Shown: positions 45,130 to 57,104, numbered from the stretch's first letter. The stretch is DNA of 64,000 nt from Erigeron canadensis (GCF_010389155.1 NC_057762.1:36516055-36580054); one strand, 5' to 3'. Numbers and translations: made by a program. The notes: a model not told the origin generated them from the sequence alone.

Positions 45130-46010
45130 CTAAATTATTGTTCCGTGAATTACTTTCTTTCAAAAACTAATTCGGAAAAAATGATGTATATAAGGAAAAA
45201 ACAGTTTTATCTAGATTAACTTTTTTACTTATTGGCTTGATGAAATTGCTTAACTTTAGTAATTTATAAGCTTATTAAATGCTAATAATAAGAAATAAAT
45301 TCTCAAGTTGATAGGTTCAAAAATAAGCTAATAAAAACATATGTATAGATAGAAAAAATGGAGGCCTATTGTTTTCAAAAAATTGATAAATCAAACTCAG
45401 AATATCAAACAAACACTAATTACCTTTGTATATTTTTAAATTACAAAGTTATAAGTAAAAAAGAAATAGTACTTTATTGGTGAAGGGAACAAGATCGCCA
45501 AGTGAGTTAACAGGTTTTTGACCCCACCGGAGATACGCTGGACTGCCACGGTCTCTTTCATTGATCTCATACACACACAGTTCATGAACTTTACCTACAA
45601 AAATAATACAAACCCATTATATAAAATCAAAACCCCATTATTAATTTACCAAAATCTTGAAAAAAGCTTTTTTACTAACCGGGTCTTGAAGAATCTGGTG
45701 ATGGGGTGGCTTGACTTCTAACAGTCAACGATCTTTGGCTGCCAGAGCTTTTCATGGCAGTGGTCAGCTTCTGAGAGAAAACTGGGCTAACAGAGCTCTT
45801 GAATGAAAGTAGTGACGGAGATCCGGCGGCAGCGGTGGTTCGGCTGGTACGTGATATCCTCAAAGATGATGAGATTGTTTGCAAAGAAGCTGAAGTAGCA
45901 GCCATTGTTGAAGTAAAAAATTTATTTATTATTTTTGTTTTCGTTGTTGAGACAGGGAATGTAAATGTGGATATGATGTGTATGAATATGTGTATGTATA
46001 TGTATGTGTG

Positions 46011-46216
46011 TATATATAGGTGTCAATGAAGAGGGAGAATGAGTGTAGGTGGACGGTGATGGGTTTGGATTGGTCTGAAATCGAGTCGAGTGTGTGTATT
46101 CAAACACCCTGATTTTTTATTCAAGTCTACGAGTATCTAATTTGTTGTGTTTACAAACCATGTAAATGAGTAAATCAAGACGGAAAATTTTCGAGTTTGA
46201 CACTTTGACCCACGTG
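46011..46216 (-). promoter_or_regulatory. Promoter of AOC copy A: TATA box and G-box
   Basis: On the minus strand a TATA box CTATATATA lies at 46011-46019, about 110 bases before the start codon, and a G-box CACGTG in CTCACGTGGGTC at 46211-46216, about 306 bases before it. Both are kept in copy B, and the G-box in copy C. G-boxes are bound by MYC2-type bHLH factors in jasmonate responses. Confidence 0.7.
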
Positions 46217-46941
46217 AGTTTTGTATGAAAGCTATAACCGGCCAAACTCTTTTGTACGCAGAAACTATGAACTTTGTATTCCCATGTTTTTTTGTATGTA
46301 ACCGTCCATTATAGGAATCGGAATTGAAGGATATATATAGATATTAAATTTGACATTTATTTTAATTTATTTGTTAGGCCTGTATTAAGTATGCGTATCA
46401 TTTATCTTCTTACAGGGATGTAATCAGGTAGAATTGGTTTTGTATAGGATTAGGCTTGATTTCTACTTAGTAATTAGATTTAAAGCTTGAAAATTACTGT
46501 AAATCAATTTCAGCCGAACATTTTTCAAAGTTCAGTTAACTAAATCAATACTTTCAAGGTAAATTCAACTTGATTTAAGTAATAACTAAGTATTAACCAA
46601 AACTAATAATATGAGCTAGATAATTTCAAGCTCAACTCAACAAATTTGAAGTTGACTGATCGCCACTTTGAGCTCATCTTTATTATATAGTACGAGTATA
46701 TGTTAATAGTCCGTCAATAAATAAATAGAGTATTTGAGCTCATTATTATAAGTAGCTAGTACAAACTCGGTAAGGCTTTTTATCTTTTGGAGCGGGTTAT
46801 TATATCTTGACCCGAACTAGTAACTCGAGCTCAATGAAGCTAGTCTGACTCGATCGATATTGAATGTTTTACAAGTCAGTCTTGAATACATAATAATTAG
46901 TATAATTAATCGAGTCAATATATATATATATATATATATAT

Positions 46942-47495
46942 GATAGAGATCAAATGAGAAGGTATATTAAAGAGAGAAGGGAGAGAAAGTTCGTTTTTTA
47001 TTTTTTTTTTAGCTTCTTTTTTTTAACTTTTTTTTTTTTCCATTTTTCACTTTTTTTTCATTCTCTCTTTAATCAACCAATTTCATATAAAAATTTTAAA
47101 ACTATTCTAAAAATATTTTATCTTTAAAGGGCGTAGCCCGTAAGCTATAGGCGAAGCTTCTCAGACTATGGCAGAGCCATGATAGCTAAGGGCGAAACCC
47201 GTAAGGTAGATCACTCTATCACCGATCACCCCCTATGACGTATCACACTCAATAACCTATCACTCCCACCAGCTACCCTTTATTAATATCCTTAAAGGTG
47301 AAGCCCGTACCGTACCCTTACATGTATAACTTACTAACTCGGGTTAGAAATTTTTCTTTTTTCTTAATTTTTTAAAGTTTTTTTTTAATGGATTGAGTTA
47401 ATTAAAAAAAGAAATGAAAAAATTGTTTAAAAAACAAGCTAAAAAAAATAAAAAACGAACATTCTCTCCTCAAGAACCTTCTCTCTAGATCTCTA
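46942..47495. mobile_element. Inverted-repeat element inserted in a TA microsatellite
   Basis: The left end GATAGAGATC... GTTCGTTTTTTATTTTTTTT is mirrored by the right end (read inward GTAGAGATCT... GTTCGTTTTTTATTTTTTTT) over about 85 bp, and both sides are TA runs. The centre has AAGGGCGTAGCCCG, GGGCGAAACCCG and AGGTGAAGCCCG motifs. The paralogous site next to copy B (about 50880) reads CGAGTCAAGATATATTATTT with no element, so it is a recent insertion. No coding capacity. Similar in context to rice Micron elements. Confidence 0.75.
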
Positions 47496-47522
47496 CTATA
47501 TATATATATATATATATATATT

Positions 47523-48601
47523 TTATACTAGGAATATGTACTGGGTATATTTATCGTAAGGCAAAATAAATATACTTGAAATAATGTTTTATAAAGTCAG
47601 TTGAACAATTACAAAAGTTATTGAATGTTCACACATTTATCTATGATATAGGTGAGACACCCTAGCTATGTTTCAAGCCCTTTACCTATTTAATGGACTA
47701 GTCTTATACTCGCGTGATGCGACAGGATATATAGGAAAAAAATGTTGTTTATTAGTCGTATCCGTGCGATTACCAGATCATCGTACCTATGGTTATGTGT
47801 GTTTTAGACGGCGGACACGACAACGGTTTTGGGGGGTGGCTATGTGTGTTTTAGAGGGAGGCGATTCTGAGGAATGTATGTGTGTTTTGTTCTTGGGGGA
47901 TGTATGGGTGTGTGTTTTTGTATAATATGTGAGCTGCTTCAGGGGAAAGGAAGGGAGATTGGGCGTAAGGTTTTCTTAAGGGCATTTTCGTTATTTCAGG
48001 ATTAAAGTGTTTGGTGGTAGTGTAAATTAAAAGGGTAAAATAGAGAATTTAAAGGTAGAGTGTTTAATTTGAAGAAGGGTGATTTGTTTATATATGGAGT
48101 ATAGATTATTTGTACGATGATTGATGACAATATATACCATACATAGTTAACTTATTTATAGAAATTTTTTTTATAACAGACATTTCAGGAGGTCTATTTT
48201 TCAAAAGAGTTCACTCAAAAAAAATTTGCGGAAGTGGGTATTCTAGTAGTGGGAATACCGGATTCAAAAATCTCAAGCGAGATGGCTTTATGGTTCAAAT
48301 AGTGAAACTGGTAATGGGAACACCGGTCTCGTCTGCATACGACAAAGGTGGCAGGCGAGTGGCCCATCCGTCAATCCAACAAATATTTCCATAATTTATT
48401 TATGACCTTAATATCAAAATCTAATACAACATGAATGAACATAGAAAAAGGAACTCATCTCATGCCCATTTCTCACCTTCAATTACAAACAATAAAGCTA
48501 AACGTACAACTCTTAATCACCATCTCAACCCACTAAAAAAGTTTATATTTTAGTGGCCCATCCGTCAATGCCCATGGCCCATGACCATTTATATTACTTT
48601 A
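47523..48601. other. Intergenic between AOC copies A and B
   Basis: 47523-47655 matches the sequence upstream of copy B (about 50905-51030), including TGAAATAATGTTTTATAAAGTCAG, so the A-B duplication reaches here. The rest is unassigned. The open frame 47668-47925 is GT-rich with no family signal. The 3' UTR of copy B lies just left of 48602. Confidence 0.5.
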
Positions 48602-49669
48602 CTAATCAGAATAATTAGGACCAGTAGCACCAGCCTCAGCTGCCTTAGCCGCCGGTGACGCTTCCACCGCCGGAGAAGGTGGTACCGGAGTCACCAGCAA
48701 CTCCGACGGCAAGTCAGCAGACAAGCCTTGCAAGTAAAAAGTATAGAACAACTTAAAGGGAAAGACTAGCTGCTGAAGCTTGACTTGACCATATGCTCCG
48801 GCGAAGATCCCGGTGCCGCCGGTGACAGTCAGGTAAGTGTCTTCAGTTGTGATGTAAGCACCTTGTACGGCTATCTGCCCGTAATCGCCTAAGTGAAAGC
48901 TGTAGATAGCTTCGTATCTGTCACCTTTTACTTCCGGCATGTTTTTGATCAGAATACATATTCCGGCTGTGATCCCTAGTCTTTTTTCAAGATCCGCACT
49001 GTAGACCTGCAGTATCGAGATCAGATGTCGGTCATATTTTGTATCGACTCAAAATGTGTCTAAATCATTATTCCGTGCTGGTTTCTTTCAAAAACTAATA
49101 ACATATATAGTTAAATTATAAGTAAAAATTGATAAGTCAACTAACTCAGAATATGAAACAAACACCAATAACTTGTAGTTTCTTAAAAATTAAAAAGTTA
49201 TAAGTAAAAAAGAAATAGTACTTTGTTGGTGAAGGGAACAAGATCGCCAAGTGAATTAACAGGTTTTTGACCCAACCGGAGATACGCTGGACTGCCACGG
49301 TCTCTTTCATTGATCTCATACACACACAGTTGTTGAACTTTACCTACACAAAACAAAACTTATTAGATTAATTAATAAAATCAAAATACCAAATTATTTA
49401 TCACCAAAAATATTGAAAAAAGAAACTAATTAAGCTTTTTACTTACTCGGTGTTGAAGAATCTGGTGATGTGGCTTGACTTTTAACAGTCAACGATCTTT
49501 GGCTGCCAGAGCTCTTCATAGTAGTGGTCAGCTTCTGAGAGAAAACTGGGCTAACAGAGCTCTTGAATGAAAGTAGTGACGGAGATCCGGCGGCGGCGGT
49601 GGTTCGGCTGGTACGTGATATCCTCAAAGATGATGAGATTGTTTGCAAAGAAGCTGAAGCAGCAGCCAT
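48602..49669 (-). CDS. AOC: Allene oxide cyclase, copy B (plastidial)
   Basis: Exons in gene order: 49447-49669, 49222-49343, 48602-49006. All are GT-AG in phase, giving 249 residues. Allene oxide cyclase (EC 5.3.99.6) turns 12,13-epoxyoctadecatrienoic acid into cis-(+)-OPDA in plastids, the step that fixes jasmonate stereochemistry. Residues 1 to about 74 are a Ser/Thr/Arg-rich transit peptide. The mature part has [81 protein letters not shown] and [10 protein letters not shown], covering the AOC barrel with the conserved Glu/Asn of YEIN. The tail ([20 protein letters not shown]) is Ala-rich. It sits between copies A and C in the same orientation, with TATA at 49757-49765 and a G-box upstream. 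Confidence 0.97.
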
Positions 49670-49756
49670 TGTTGAAGTAATCTATTATTTTTGTTGTTGA
49701 TCAAATTAGTTGTTGCGACTTGGGAATGTAAATGTGTATGTATATTTGTGTGTGTG

Positions 49757-49999
49757 TATATATAGGTGTCAATGAAGAGGGAGAATGAGTTTTTGGAGTG
49801 GAAGAGAGTAGGTGGACGGTGATGGGTTTGGATTGGTCTGAAATCGAGTCGAATGTGTGTATTCAAACACGCTGATTTTTTTTATTCACCTCTATTTAAT
49901 TTGTTGATGAAAGATACACAAACCGGATAATAAAACTAATCTATGTAAATGAGTAAATCTAGACGGAAAAATTTTGAGTTTGACACTTTGACCCACGTG
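49757..49999 (-). promoter_or_regulatory. Promoter of AOC copy B: TATA box and G-box
   Basis: TATA box CTATATATA at 49757-49765 (minus strand), about 88 bases before the start codon. G-box CACGTG at 49994-49999, about 325 bases before it, in the context TGACCCACGTGAG shared with copies A and C. Flanking AACCGGCCAAA (plus strand, 50021-50031) is also conserved. Consistent with induction by jasmonate signalling. Confidence 0.7.
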
Positions 50000-50422
50000 A
50001 GTTTTCTATGAAACCTATAACCGGCCAAACTCTTTTGTACGCAGAAACTATGAACTTTGTATTTGAATCTCACCATGTTTTTTTTTTTTTTTTTTTTTTT
50101 AATGTAACCGTCCATTATAGCCTTATATTGATAATATAGATCTTAAATTTGACACTAGACGTTTTTAATTTATGTATTTTTTTACACATAAGTTGTTGGG
50201 AAAAAATCAGTAAACAACGAACATAAACCGGATAATAAAACTAATCGGTAATTTCAAGCTCAACTCAACAAAACTGATCACCACTTTCAGCTCATCTTTA
50301 TTATATAGTATATGTTAATAGTCCGTCAATAATAAATAAATATAAAAGAGTATTTAAGCTCATCTTTGTAAGTAGCTAGTACAAACTCGTTAAGGCTTTT
50401 GAGCTTTTGGAGGCGGATATTA

Positions 50423-50765
50423 AGGGGAAGGGTGTAGTGTCAAACCTTTGGCAATTTGACAAGTTTTGACAAAAAATTAACCAATAGGAGCTTTATACAT
50501 GGATTTAGCCAAAAACTTGTCAATCCTAGCCGATCTTTGACAATGTTGAGGGTGTAATGTCATTTCTTGCCAAAAGTTGCTACAAAAAATAAAACCAAAA
50601 AAATTAAGAATCTTTACTCTTGTCAAAGCTGGCCAAAACTTGCCACAATCGGCCAAAACTAGCCGATCAAACTTGTCGATTGATTTGTCAAACCTTGTTA
50701 ATGCATGTGCTATGGTATTGCCAAAAGAACTTGTCGATACTTTTTACCGACTACACCCTTACCCC
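50423..50765. mobile_element. Tourist-like MITE upstream of AOC copy B
   Basis: Ends AGGGGAAGGGTGTAGT and, read inward, GGGGTAAGGGTGTAGT, with TTA on each side. The paralogous site upstream of copy A (about 46793) has GGGTTATTATATCTTGACC with a single TTA, the empty site. TTGCCAAAA/TTTTGGCAA motifs recur inside. Fits PIF/Harbinger MITEs. The open frame at 50577-50786 lies within it and is spurious. Confidence 0.87.
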
Positions 50766-52999
50766 TTATATCTTGACCCGAACTAGTAACTAGAGCTCAA
50801 TGAAGCTAATTTGACTCGATCGATATTGAATGTTTTACAAGTCAGTCTTGAATACGTAATAATATAATTAATCGAGTCAAGATATATTATTTTTTTAATA
50901 CCTGGAATATGTAGTAGGTATAATCCATCGTCAAGGCAAATTAAATATACATGAAATAATGTTTTATAAAGTCAGTTGTAATTTAACAATTACAAAAGTT
51001 ATTGAATGTTCACACATTTATGATTTATCTGTACGCACTAGGCCACTAGCTATGTTTGAAGCAGAGAAAGATATCCTATTTATTTTTAATTGAAAGCAAC
51101 ATGATCCATGTATGATTTTTTATTAAAGTTTTGAAGACATGCAAATTTTAATAACTGAAACCAGATTAAAGTTATTAGTGTACTAGTTTATATATGCATG
51201 TGATATACGGGCATCTTAAATAACAACAATAGACCAACTTGGGTTAATAAGAATACACCCGATTATATTAAAATAACGACCATGAAATTAGTAGATTAAA
51301 TTCATTGACCAATAATCCCATTTGATCAGATTGATAATCATTTTGTTATGAAAATCATGACATAACCATGAAATTAGCAAATTAAAGACCGCCATGACAA
51401 ATTTAATTATATCAAGACATAAATTAGAATAATGGTATTACATAAAAATGTTAAAGGGTGAAGGATGTTCATGTCAAAATGTCAAACTTTGACATGGAAA
51501 CAAACAATAAGATGATGGACATAACCCAACAAATCCCATGTAAAAAACTAAAAACTTGCCTACTTAATTAGGGTGCGAGGATGTTGCATAGTGATGTCGA
51601 TTTGGGACAAAAATTAAAATTAAAAGAAAAAAGTCCACATACACGCACCCATACAACCCAACGGCATAGTGGTGCCGATTTGGCGATTTTACATGCCGCA
51701 TGTTAATGCTTGCCGATACATAAGGAATGGGAATGTCGTGTACCGAATTTTGGTGCCCATTTGTCCCCCACATCCTTAATCTTAAGGTGAAAGATTATTA
51801 AAGTTGTACTTTTATTAAAATCACATATCAAATTGATAGTAAAAACAACTTATAAACAAAAAATAACAATCAACTTGCTAAGTCTTGAGACCTAATTACA
51901 AATTCGCCTTTAAAGTTTTTAAAAGAAAAAAAAAAAGTCTAGAGACCTATTAAATGGATGATATGTATGATGATTGATGACAATATGTAAGTACGACATA
52001 GTTAACTAATTAATTTGTAAGCTGATCATAATTATCTTGCTTAGACTTAATTGATCAAAGCTTGGTTGTGTATCGGCTTGATACACCTCTAGTGTTAGTT
52101 TCATATCATGTAATTATATAGAATCGAAGATATGGAAGTTATGTTCTGAAGCTGCATCAAAGGTTAAATATAGCATATAATTAACCAAGTCACATATTGA
52201 AATTGAAGATACACTCATACAAGATCGAGTTGTGTGTAAACCAGCTTGGACTTGTATCAATTGCGGAACCAAAAACGAAAGTGACCAGTAGCACAATTTT
52301 TTTTCCACTAGTCTTCTATCGCCATAAAGTAACGACAACAATGATAACGACTAAATTGTTACGAGTTTTAGCATTTTTTTTAATGATTTTTGCCTACTTA
52401 TAATGGATTTTAAGAATTTTTTGGCACTTTTAGTAGTTTTTATTTATCATTTAGTTGTACAGATACACTTTTATAAGTTTTATTGATAGGACAATGTTTT
52501 AAAAGCTTAAAGTTGGTTACACTGACCGGTATCCTATATTTATTTGACCCGTAGCACCAATAAAAAATACATCATTTTTCAAAAATATTTAACTAAATGA
52601 ATTTAGCAGACCCGTAGTCCGGCTACCCAGTATTCAATGTGTTTCCACCCCTTACTTGTATCCAACTCGAGATGACAAACATGAGGCAAACTTTCTTCAA
52701 TCTGTTTCAAGAATCCTCCTTAAGAGCATTGCTGATAATATACTGCATATTAATTCTAAAAGATTCAAAATGGTAAAATGCTCGGTATAAACAAATACAC
52801 CAAAACTCATGATTTCCATATGATAAAACAATTTAACTTTATATTCAAATCTAGATATTGCATTATCAGTTCACTCTTGAGTCTTGATTACAACTCACAC
52901 AATCTCGATCAGCCCACAAAAAGATTTATTCTAGCTAAATTAAACAAAGTTAAAGCCCATCCATTACTTCATGGCCCATGACCATTTATATTACTTTTA
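50766..52999. other. Intergenic between AOC copies B and C
   Basis: 50769-51030 continues the block shared with the copy A upstream region. At about 51430-51790 GGTGAAGGATGT and CACATCCTTAATC are loosely inverted and may be the ends of a decayed MITE. The rest is AT-rich with no gene signal. The sequence from about 52965 (CATGGCCCATGACC) is the 3' flank of copy C and is nearly identical to that of copy B. Confidence 0.45.
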
Positions 53000-54311
53000 C
53001 TAATCAGAATAATTAGGACCAGTAGCACCAGCCTCAGCTGCCTTAGCCGCCGGTGACGCTTCCACCGCCGGAGAAGGTGGTACCGGAGTCACCAGCAACT
53101 CCGACGGCAAGTCAGCAGACAAGCCTTGCAAGTAAAAAGTATAGAACAACTTAAAGGGAAAGACTAGCTGCTGAAGCTTGACTTGACCATATGCTCCGGC
53201 GAAGATCCCGGTGCCGCCGGTGACAGTCAGGTAAGTGTCTTCAGTTGTGATGTAAGCACCTTGTACGGCTATCTGCCCGTAATCGCCTAAGTGAAAGCTG
53301 TAGATAGCTTCGTATCTGTCACCTTTTACTTCCGGCATGTTTTTGATCAGAATACATATTCCGGCTGTGATCCCTAGTCGTTTTTGTAGATCCGCACTGT
53401 ATACCTGTAGTCAGATCAAATCATTGTCAGTTTGGTCTAAAGAATGTGACCCGAATCACCTTTAAAGATATGTGATCCCAGAGGCCTCAAATTTGTTCCA
53501 AATATCGATCCGTGTCAACTCTCTAAACTTAATCACGACAGGGTCTACTAAATGAGTGACCACACAAGACCTCAAAAACATCAATCCAATCAAATAAGAT
53601 TCTAATGAAGTGTCTATTGTCTACTTTAAAAAGTCAATTAGAAGCTCATTTTTAACGAGTAATTATAGCCTTACCTACGAGTTTGACTTTATACTGAATG
53701 AAATAAAGTACTCCGTGTAATAAACTCAAGTTAGTAAGCTTGATCGATCACTAGCTTAATTAGTTGAATAAGCCGATATTGAAGTAGGACCTTAAGATCA
53801 ATTTGTTCTTTATTTTCCGGTGAACTTAATAATTACAAGCAAAATAGTTGCAAATTTAATTAAGCTAAAAGAAATAGTACTTTGTTGGTGAAGGGAACAA
53901 GATCGCCAAGTGAATTAACAGGTTTTTGACCCAACCGGAGATACGCTGGACTGCCACGGTCTCTTTCATTGATCTCATACACACACAGTTCATGAACTTT
54001 ACCTACACAAATAAAATCATATCCCCAATTTATTTTTCACTAAAAAATCAAATCCTGATGAGAAAAAAAAAGTTAAAGGTCTGCTTACTGGGTCTTGAAG
54101 AATCTGGTGATGGGAGGGCTTGACTTTTAATTGTCAACGATCTTCGGCTGCCGGAGCTATTCGTGGCAGTGGTCAGCTTCTGACAGAAAACTGGGCTAAC
54201 AGAGTTCTTGAATGAAAGTAGTGATGGAGCTCCGGCGGCCGTGGCGGCAGCCGTGGTCCGGGATAGCTTCAGATATGAGATTGTTTGAAAAGCAGCTGAA
54301 GTAGTAGCCAT
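53000..54311 (-). CDS. AOC: Allene oxide cyclase, copy C (plastidial)
   Basis: Exons in gene order: 54089-54311, 53881-54002, 53000-53404. All are GT-AG in phase, giving 249 residues, the same length as copy B. The transit peptide ([20 protein letters not shown]...) is clearly diverged from copies A and B. The mature protein differs from B only by KVHEL for KVQQL and LQKR for LEKR. The last 112 codons and the stop region are identical to B at the nucleotide level, although intron 2 is unlike B. It has the same expected activity in OPDA synthesis. TATA-like ATATATAAA lies about 85 bases and a G-box about 286 bases upstream of the start codon. It is the oldest or most diverged member of the cluster apart from the homogenised exon. 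Confidence 0.97.
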
Positions 54312-54395
54312 TTTTATTTTCTCTCTGTGACTTAGAAAATACTAATGTAGTAATAATGTGTATATGTAATATGTTGATATGTATCTATATGTGTG

Positions 54396-54601
54396 TTTAT
54401 ATATGTAGATATGCGCATAATGAAAAAGTAAATTAGAATGTGATGTGGTGGAAGAGTAGGTGGACGCCTGGGTAGTGGTGGCTTCTGATTGGTCGGAAGT
54501 TATGGTGTGCTGGAAAGCTAATTTTTATTGGTCTTTTTTATGTTGTTTTTTTCTTGTGAAAAATATGATAGTTGCACAAAACTTTGAGTTTGACCCACGT
54601 G
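54396..54601 (-). promoter_or_regulatory. Promoter of AOC copy C: TATA box and G-box
   Basis: TATA-like ATATATAAA at 54396-54404 and G-box CACGTG at 54596-54601 in TGACCCACGTGAG, followed by a conserved AACCGGCCAAA (plus strand, about 54621-54631). Surrounding sequence has diverged from copies A and B, so the kept box is notable. Confidence 0.65.
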
Positions 54602-54918
54602 AGTTTTGAATCTAGGCTGCAACCGGCCAAATTTTTGTATAATTGTATGTATGAACTTGTATTTGACCATGTCTTTCTTCTCTTTTTGCAACTGTGTATA
54701 TTGTTAATTACGAGTAATATTTATCTTTCTCAATATATTGTTTGGATTAAAGGCAAAACGAATATATTCGATTAGTATTTTTAGTTTAAAAAAGTATGTT
54801 GTTATATGTTCACAAACTAGTGTCTATTAGTTTATGTTTTAATAATAATTAAAATTAAAAAGTACATGTTTTATCTTACTTTTTGAAGGTAACATAATCC
54901 GAGTGGTACTAATTATAA

Positions 54919-55200
54919 CTAGTATAATTTGAGCCTGCATTGCGGGCCTTAAACTTTCGTTTTAAAATAATTGTGTTGTTTTTAGAGTATATATGTTGAA
55001 TCTCCAACCGTTTAATAAAAAATATTCAAGTTTGGTACATATATATATAATATACTTAATGTCAAAACCATATTAGCATCCATTTGTGGAGTGTCAGTTA
55101 TGGTGTTTACATTTTGTTACATATGATGTGTTGATATATATATATATATATATAAATATATATTAGTTTAAAACTTTTATCACATGAAATGTTTATTTAT
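54919..55200 (-). mobile_element. Helitron 3' terminus, fragment
   Basis: Read on the minus strand, GCCCGCAATGCAGGC (a hairpin with one mismatch) is followed after 12 bases by CTAG and then T, the layout of a plant Helitron 3' end as at 44831-44858. The other end of the element (to the right) could not be placed, so the border is nominal. Confidence 0.5.
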
Positions 55201-56884
55201 TTAAAGCAATACCACAAACGCATCCAAAAGTTTATAATATCGAATACATATATTTAATATGCACAAAGAAAAAAGTCGAATAAAAGTTTTGAATAGTTTA
55301 AACCACAAAGAAGAAAGTGTGTGAAAACCAAATAAGGGTATATAATGTTACTGGATATGACCATCAAAAATTGCAATATATTGTTTGGAAACTCAAATGG
55401 AAAAAACGAAAGTGTGAAAAAAACCAATAAGTAACCCGTAATAGATGCTCAAACGGGATATAATCATAAAAAAAATTGCAATATATTGTTTGAGAACCCA
55501 AAAGGAAAAAGAGTGTGAAACAAATCAATAAGTAATCCCTTTTATAATGTTTTAATTATCTCATACGTATGTTATGTGTGGGATGTGTGTGGGGGGTTCC
55601 TTGTGAACATTTTTGCATGATTATGTAGATATGCTTGTGATGGATGGTTTGTTGTGTGATATTTGCTTGTCGTTGGCTTGTACACATAGTACATTAGACT
55701 TATTTAAGTTGTCATATCACGAAGCACGTTAAGGGCCCTAATAATGTAACGAGGAATTATCGTGTGTTAACGTGGAATTTATCGTGTGTTTAAGTCTCGA
55801 GCACAACGTGGAAAAGTATTAAGTTTAACCCACATTAGTCTAATGGACTCTTGTGTACGTGAATCACTCGGGGGCAATGTACATGCTTCCCATGTGACTC
55901 AATCATTGTGGAAAGAGTATACCGGGTGGAGTGATTGACCACCATACGTGCGGAAACGGTTTGCTCCTAGATTTGGTTATGTCTATCCATAACGACGTCG
56001 ATGGACCCCAAAAGGTTACCCATCATGTCGGGTGTGAGGTTCCTGTAAGGTCTTATGACCACCTACACACAAATCTTTTATTGTTGACTATAATGGCATA
56101 ACTATACGTGGATATCGTGGAACGTGAACATTGTGTTTTAATGTGGAATAATAAGGATTGCTAGGCACCTTATAGGATTAAATATCCTTAAGATGTTGTT
56201 TACGTAGAATTGTGTGATTGTGCCTATACATATGTGTGAGATATATTCTTTATTAAAATGTTTTTATTGGCAATCCTTGTTTTGTACTAACATGTTATCT
56301 TATTCGGCTTTTAAGTTGACACTTGTGTTTTGTGGAAAAAAATGTTGTGCCCTCAGGTTAGGACTTGAAGCTGATCGATAGATGGTAAGATAGGTAGCTA
56401 CTTGTGGAGCTTGAGGATTGTGGCTTTAGTTACCCATAGTTGCATTTACTTACGTAGACATTTATTTAGCCATTTGGCCATTATTATGTCAGTTGTCTTT
56501 TACGTTGATTGTGGATTTCATTTGGGCTATTGTGATGACATTGTTGGTAACACCTTTTAAGACATTTATTATGTTTTATTGATCTGATAGGGATCAGATG
56601 AGAATTTTTAAATGACGCTTCCGCACTTTACTTAAAGGAGTTATGTTTTATTTTGAAAATTTTTTTGAAATCCACATTTTTAAAAGCAAGGTGTTACAAT
56701 TTAAAAGATACTCTTGGTCACTGTGGTTTAAGCTAGTGGTTCATAACAACTTATCTATTGAGTCCAATAAATTTCCTACTTTAACCATTTGAATTGAGGG
56801 TGATGAGTAATAAAAATGTTTTTTAGTAGCTAAATGATCGGTTTATTGTATACCAATATTAAAGTTAATATATTGTATGTGACA
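55201..56884. other. Intergenic with an LTR-like stretch
   Basis: From about 55560 to 56698 the sequence has a base composition unlike its flanks and ends AGCAAGGTGTTACA, like the 3' border of a gypsy LTR (compare GGGTGTTACA at 40024). The left border and target duplication were not found, so this is only a candidate solo LTR. Two near-repeats GAGAATTTTT/AACGTGGAATT occur. No gene is seen. Confidence 0.4.
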
Positions 56885-56891
56885 TAAAACT

Positions 56892-57075
56892 TTCGGAAAA
56901 AGATCTTCTAAAAGTTGCTTCAACTTTATAGGTAAAGTTGAAGCAACTTGAACCATTGGATTACAATCAATGGTTAATATTAAAGATTCAAGTTTGAATC
57001 TTGATCATTGATTTTAATTCAATGATTTAAATTTATAGATAAAACTGAAACAACTTTAGGGAATCCTTATGCAAA
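56892..57075. mobile_element. Mutator-like MITE
   Basis: Left AAAACTTTCGG...CTAAAAGTTGCTTCAACTTTAT is mirrored by the right end (read inward AAAGTTTTGCA...CTAAAGTTGTTTCAGTTTTAT). ATTGTATGTG lies left and ATTGTATATG right, a 9-10-bp direct repeat. Inside, GTTGCTTCAACTTTA and AAAGTTGAAGCAAC form a further hairpin. About 185 bp, no coding capacity. Confidence 0.65.
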
Positions 57076-57104
57076 ACTTTCATTGTATATGGTGAGAACT
57101 AAAG

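Larger units (their letters stand above)
42192..45905 (-). pseudogene. AOC: Allene oxide cyclase, copy A, truncated by a copia LTR
   Basis: Exon 1 is 45680-45905 (75 codons, nearly the same as copy B), exon 2 is 45473-45594 (40 codons), and only the first 57 bases of exon 3 remain (42192-42248, [19 protein letters not shown]). The rest, about 116 codons of the barrel, is replaced by the copia LTR, and the frame runs into a stop inside the LTR. There are also two substitutions relative to B and C (LRLG to LRWG, TAGI to TAEI), and the exon 1 donor is GTTAGT rather than GTAAGT/GTAAGC. Intron 2 has grown to 3.2 kb through a Helitron and a MITE. It cannot encode a functional cyclase. Confidence 0.93.

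Noticed and set aside
47668..47925. 85-codon plus-strand frame between AOC copies
   Set aside because: GT-rich, no homology recognised, no splice or promoter context.
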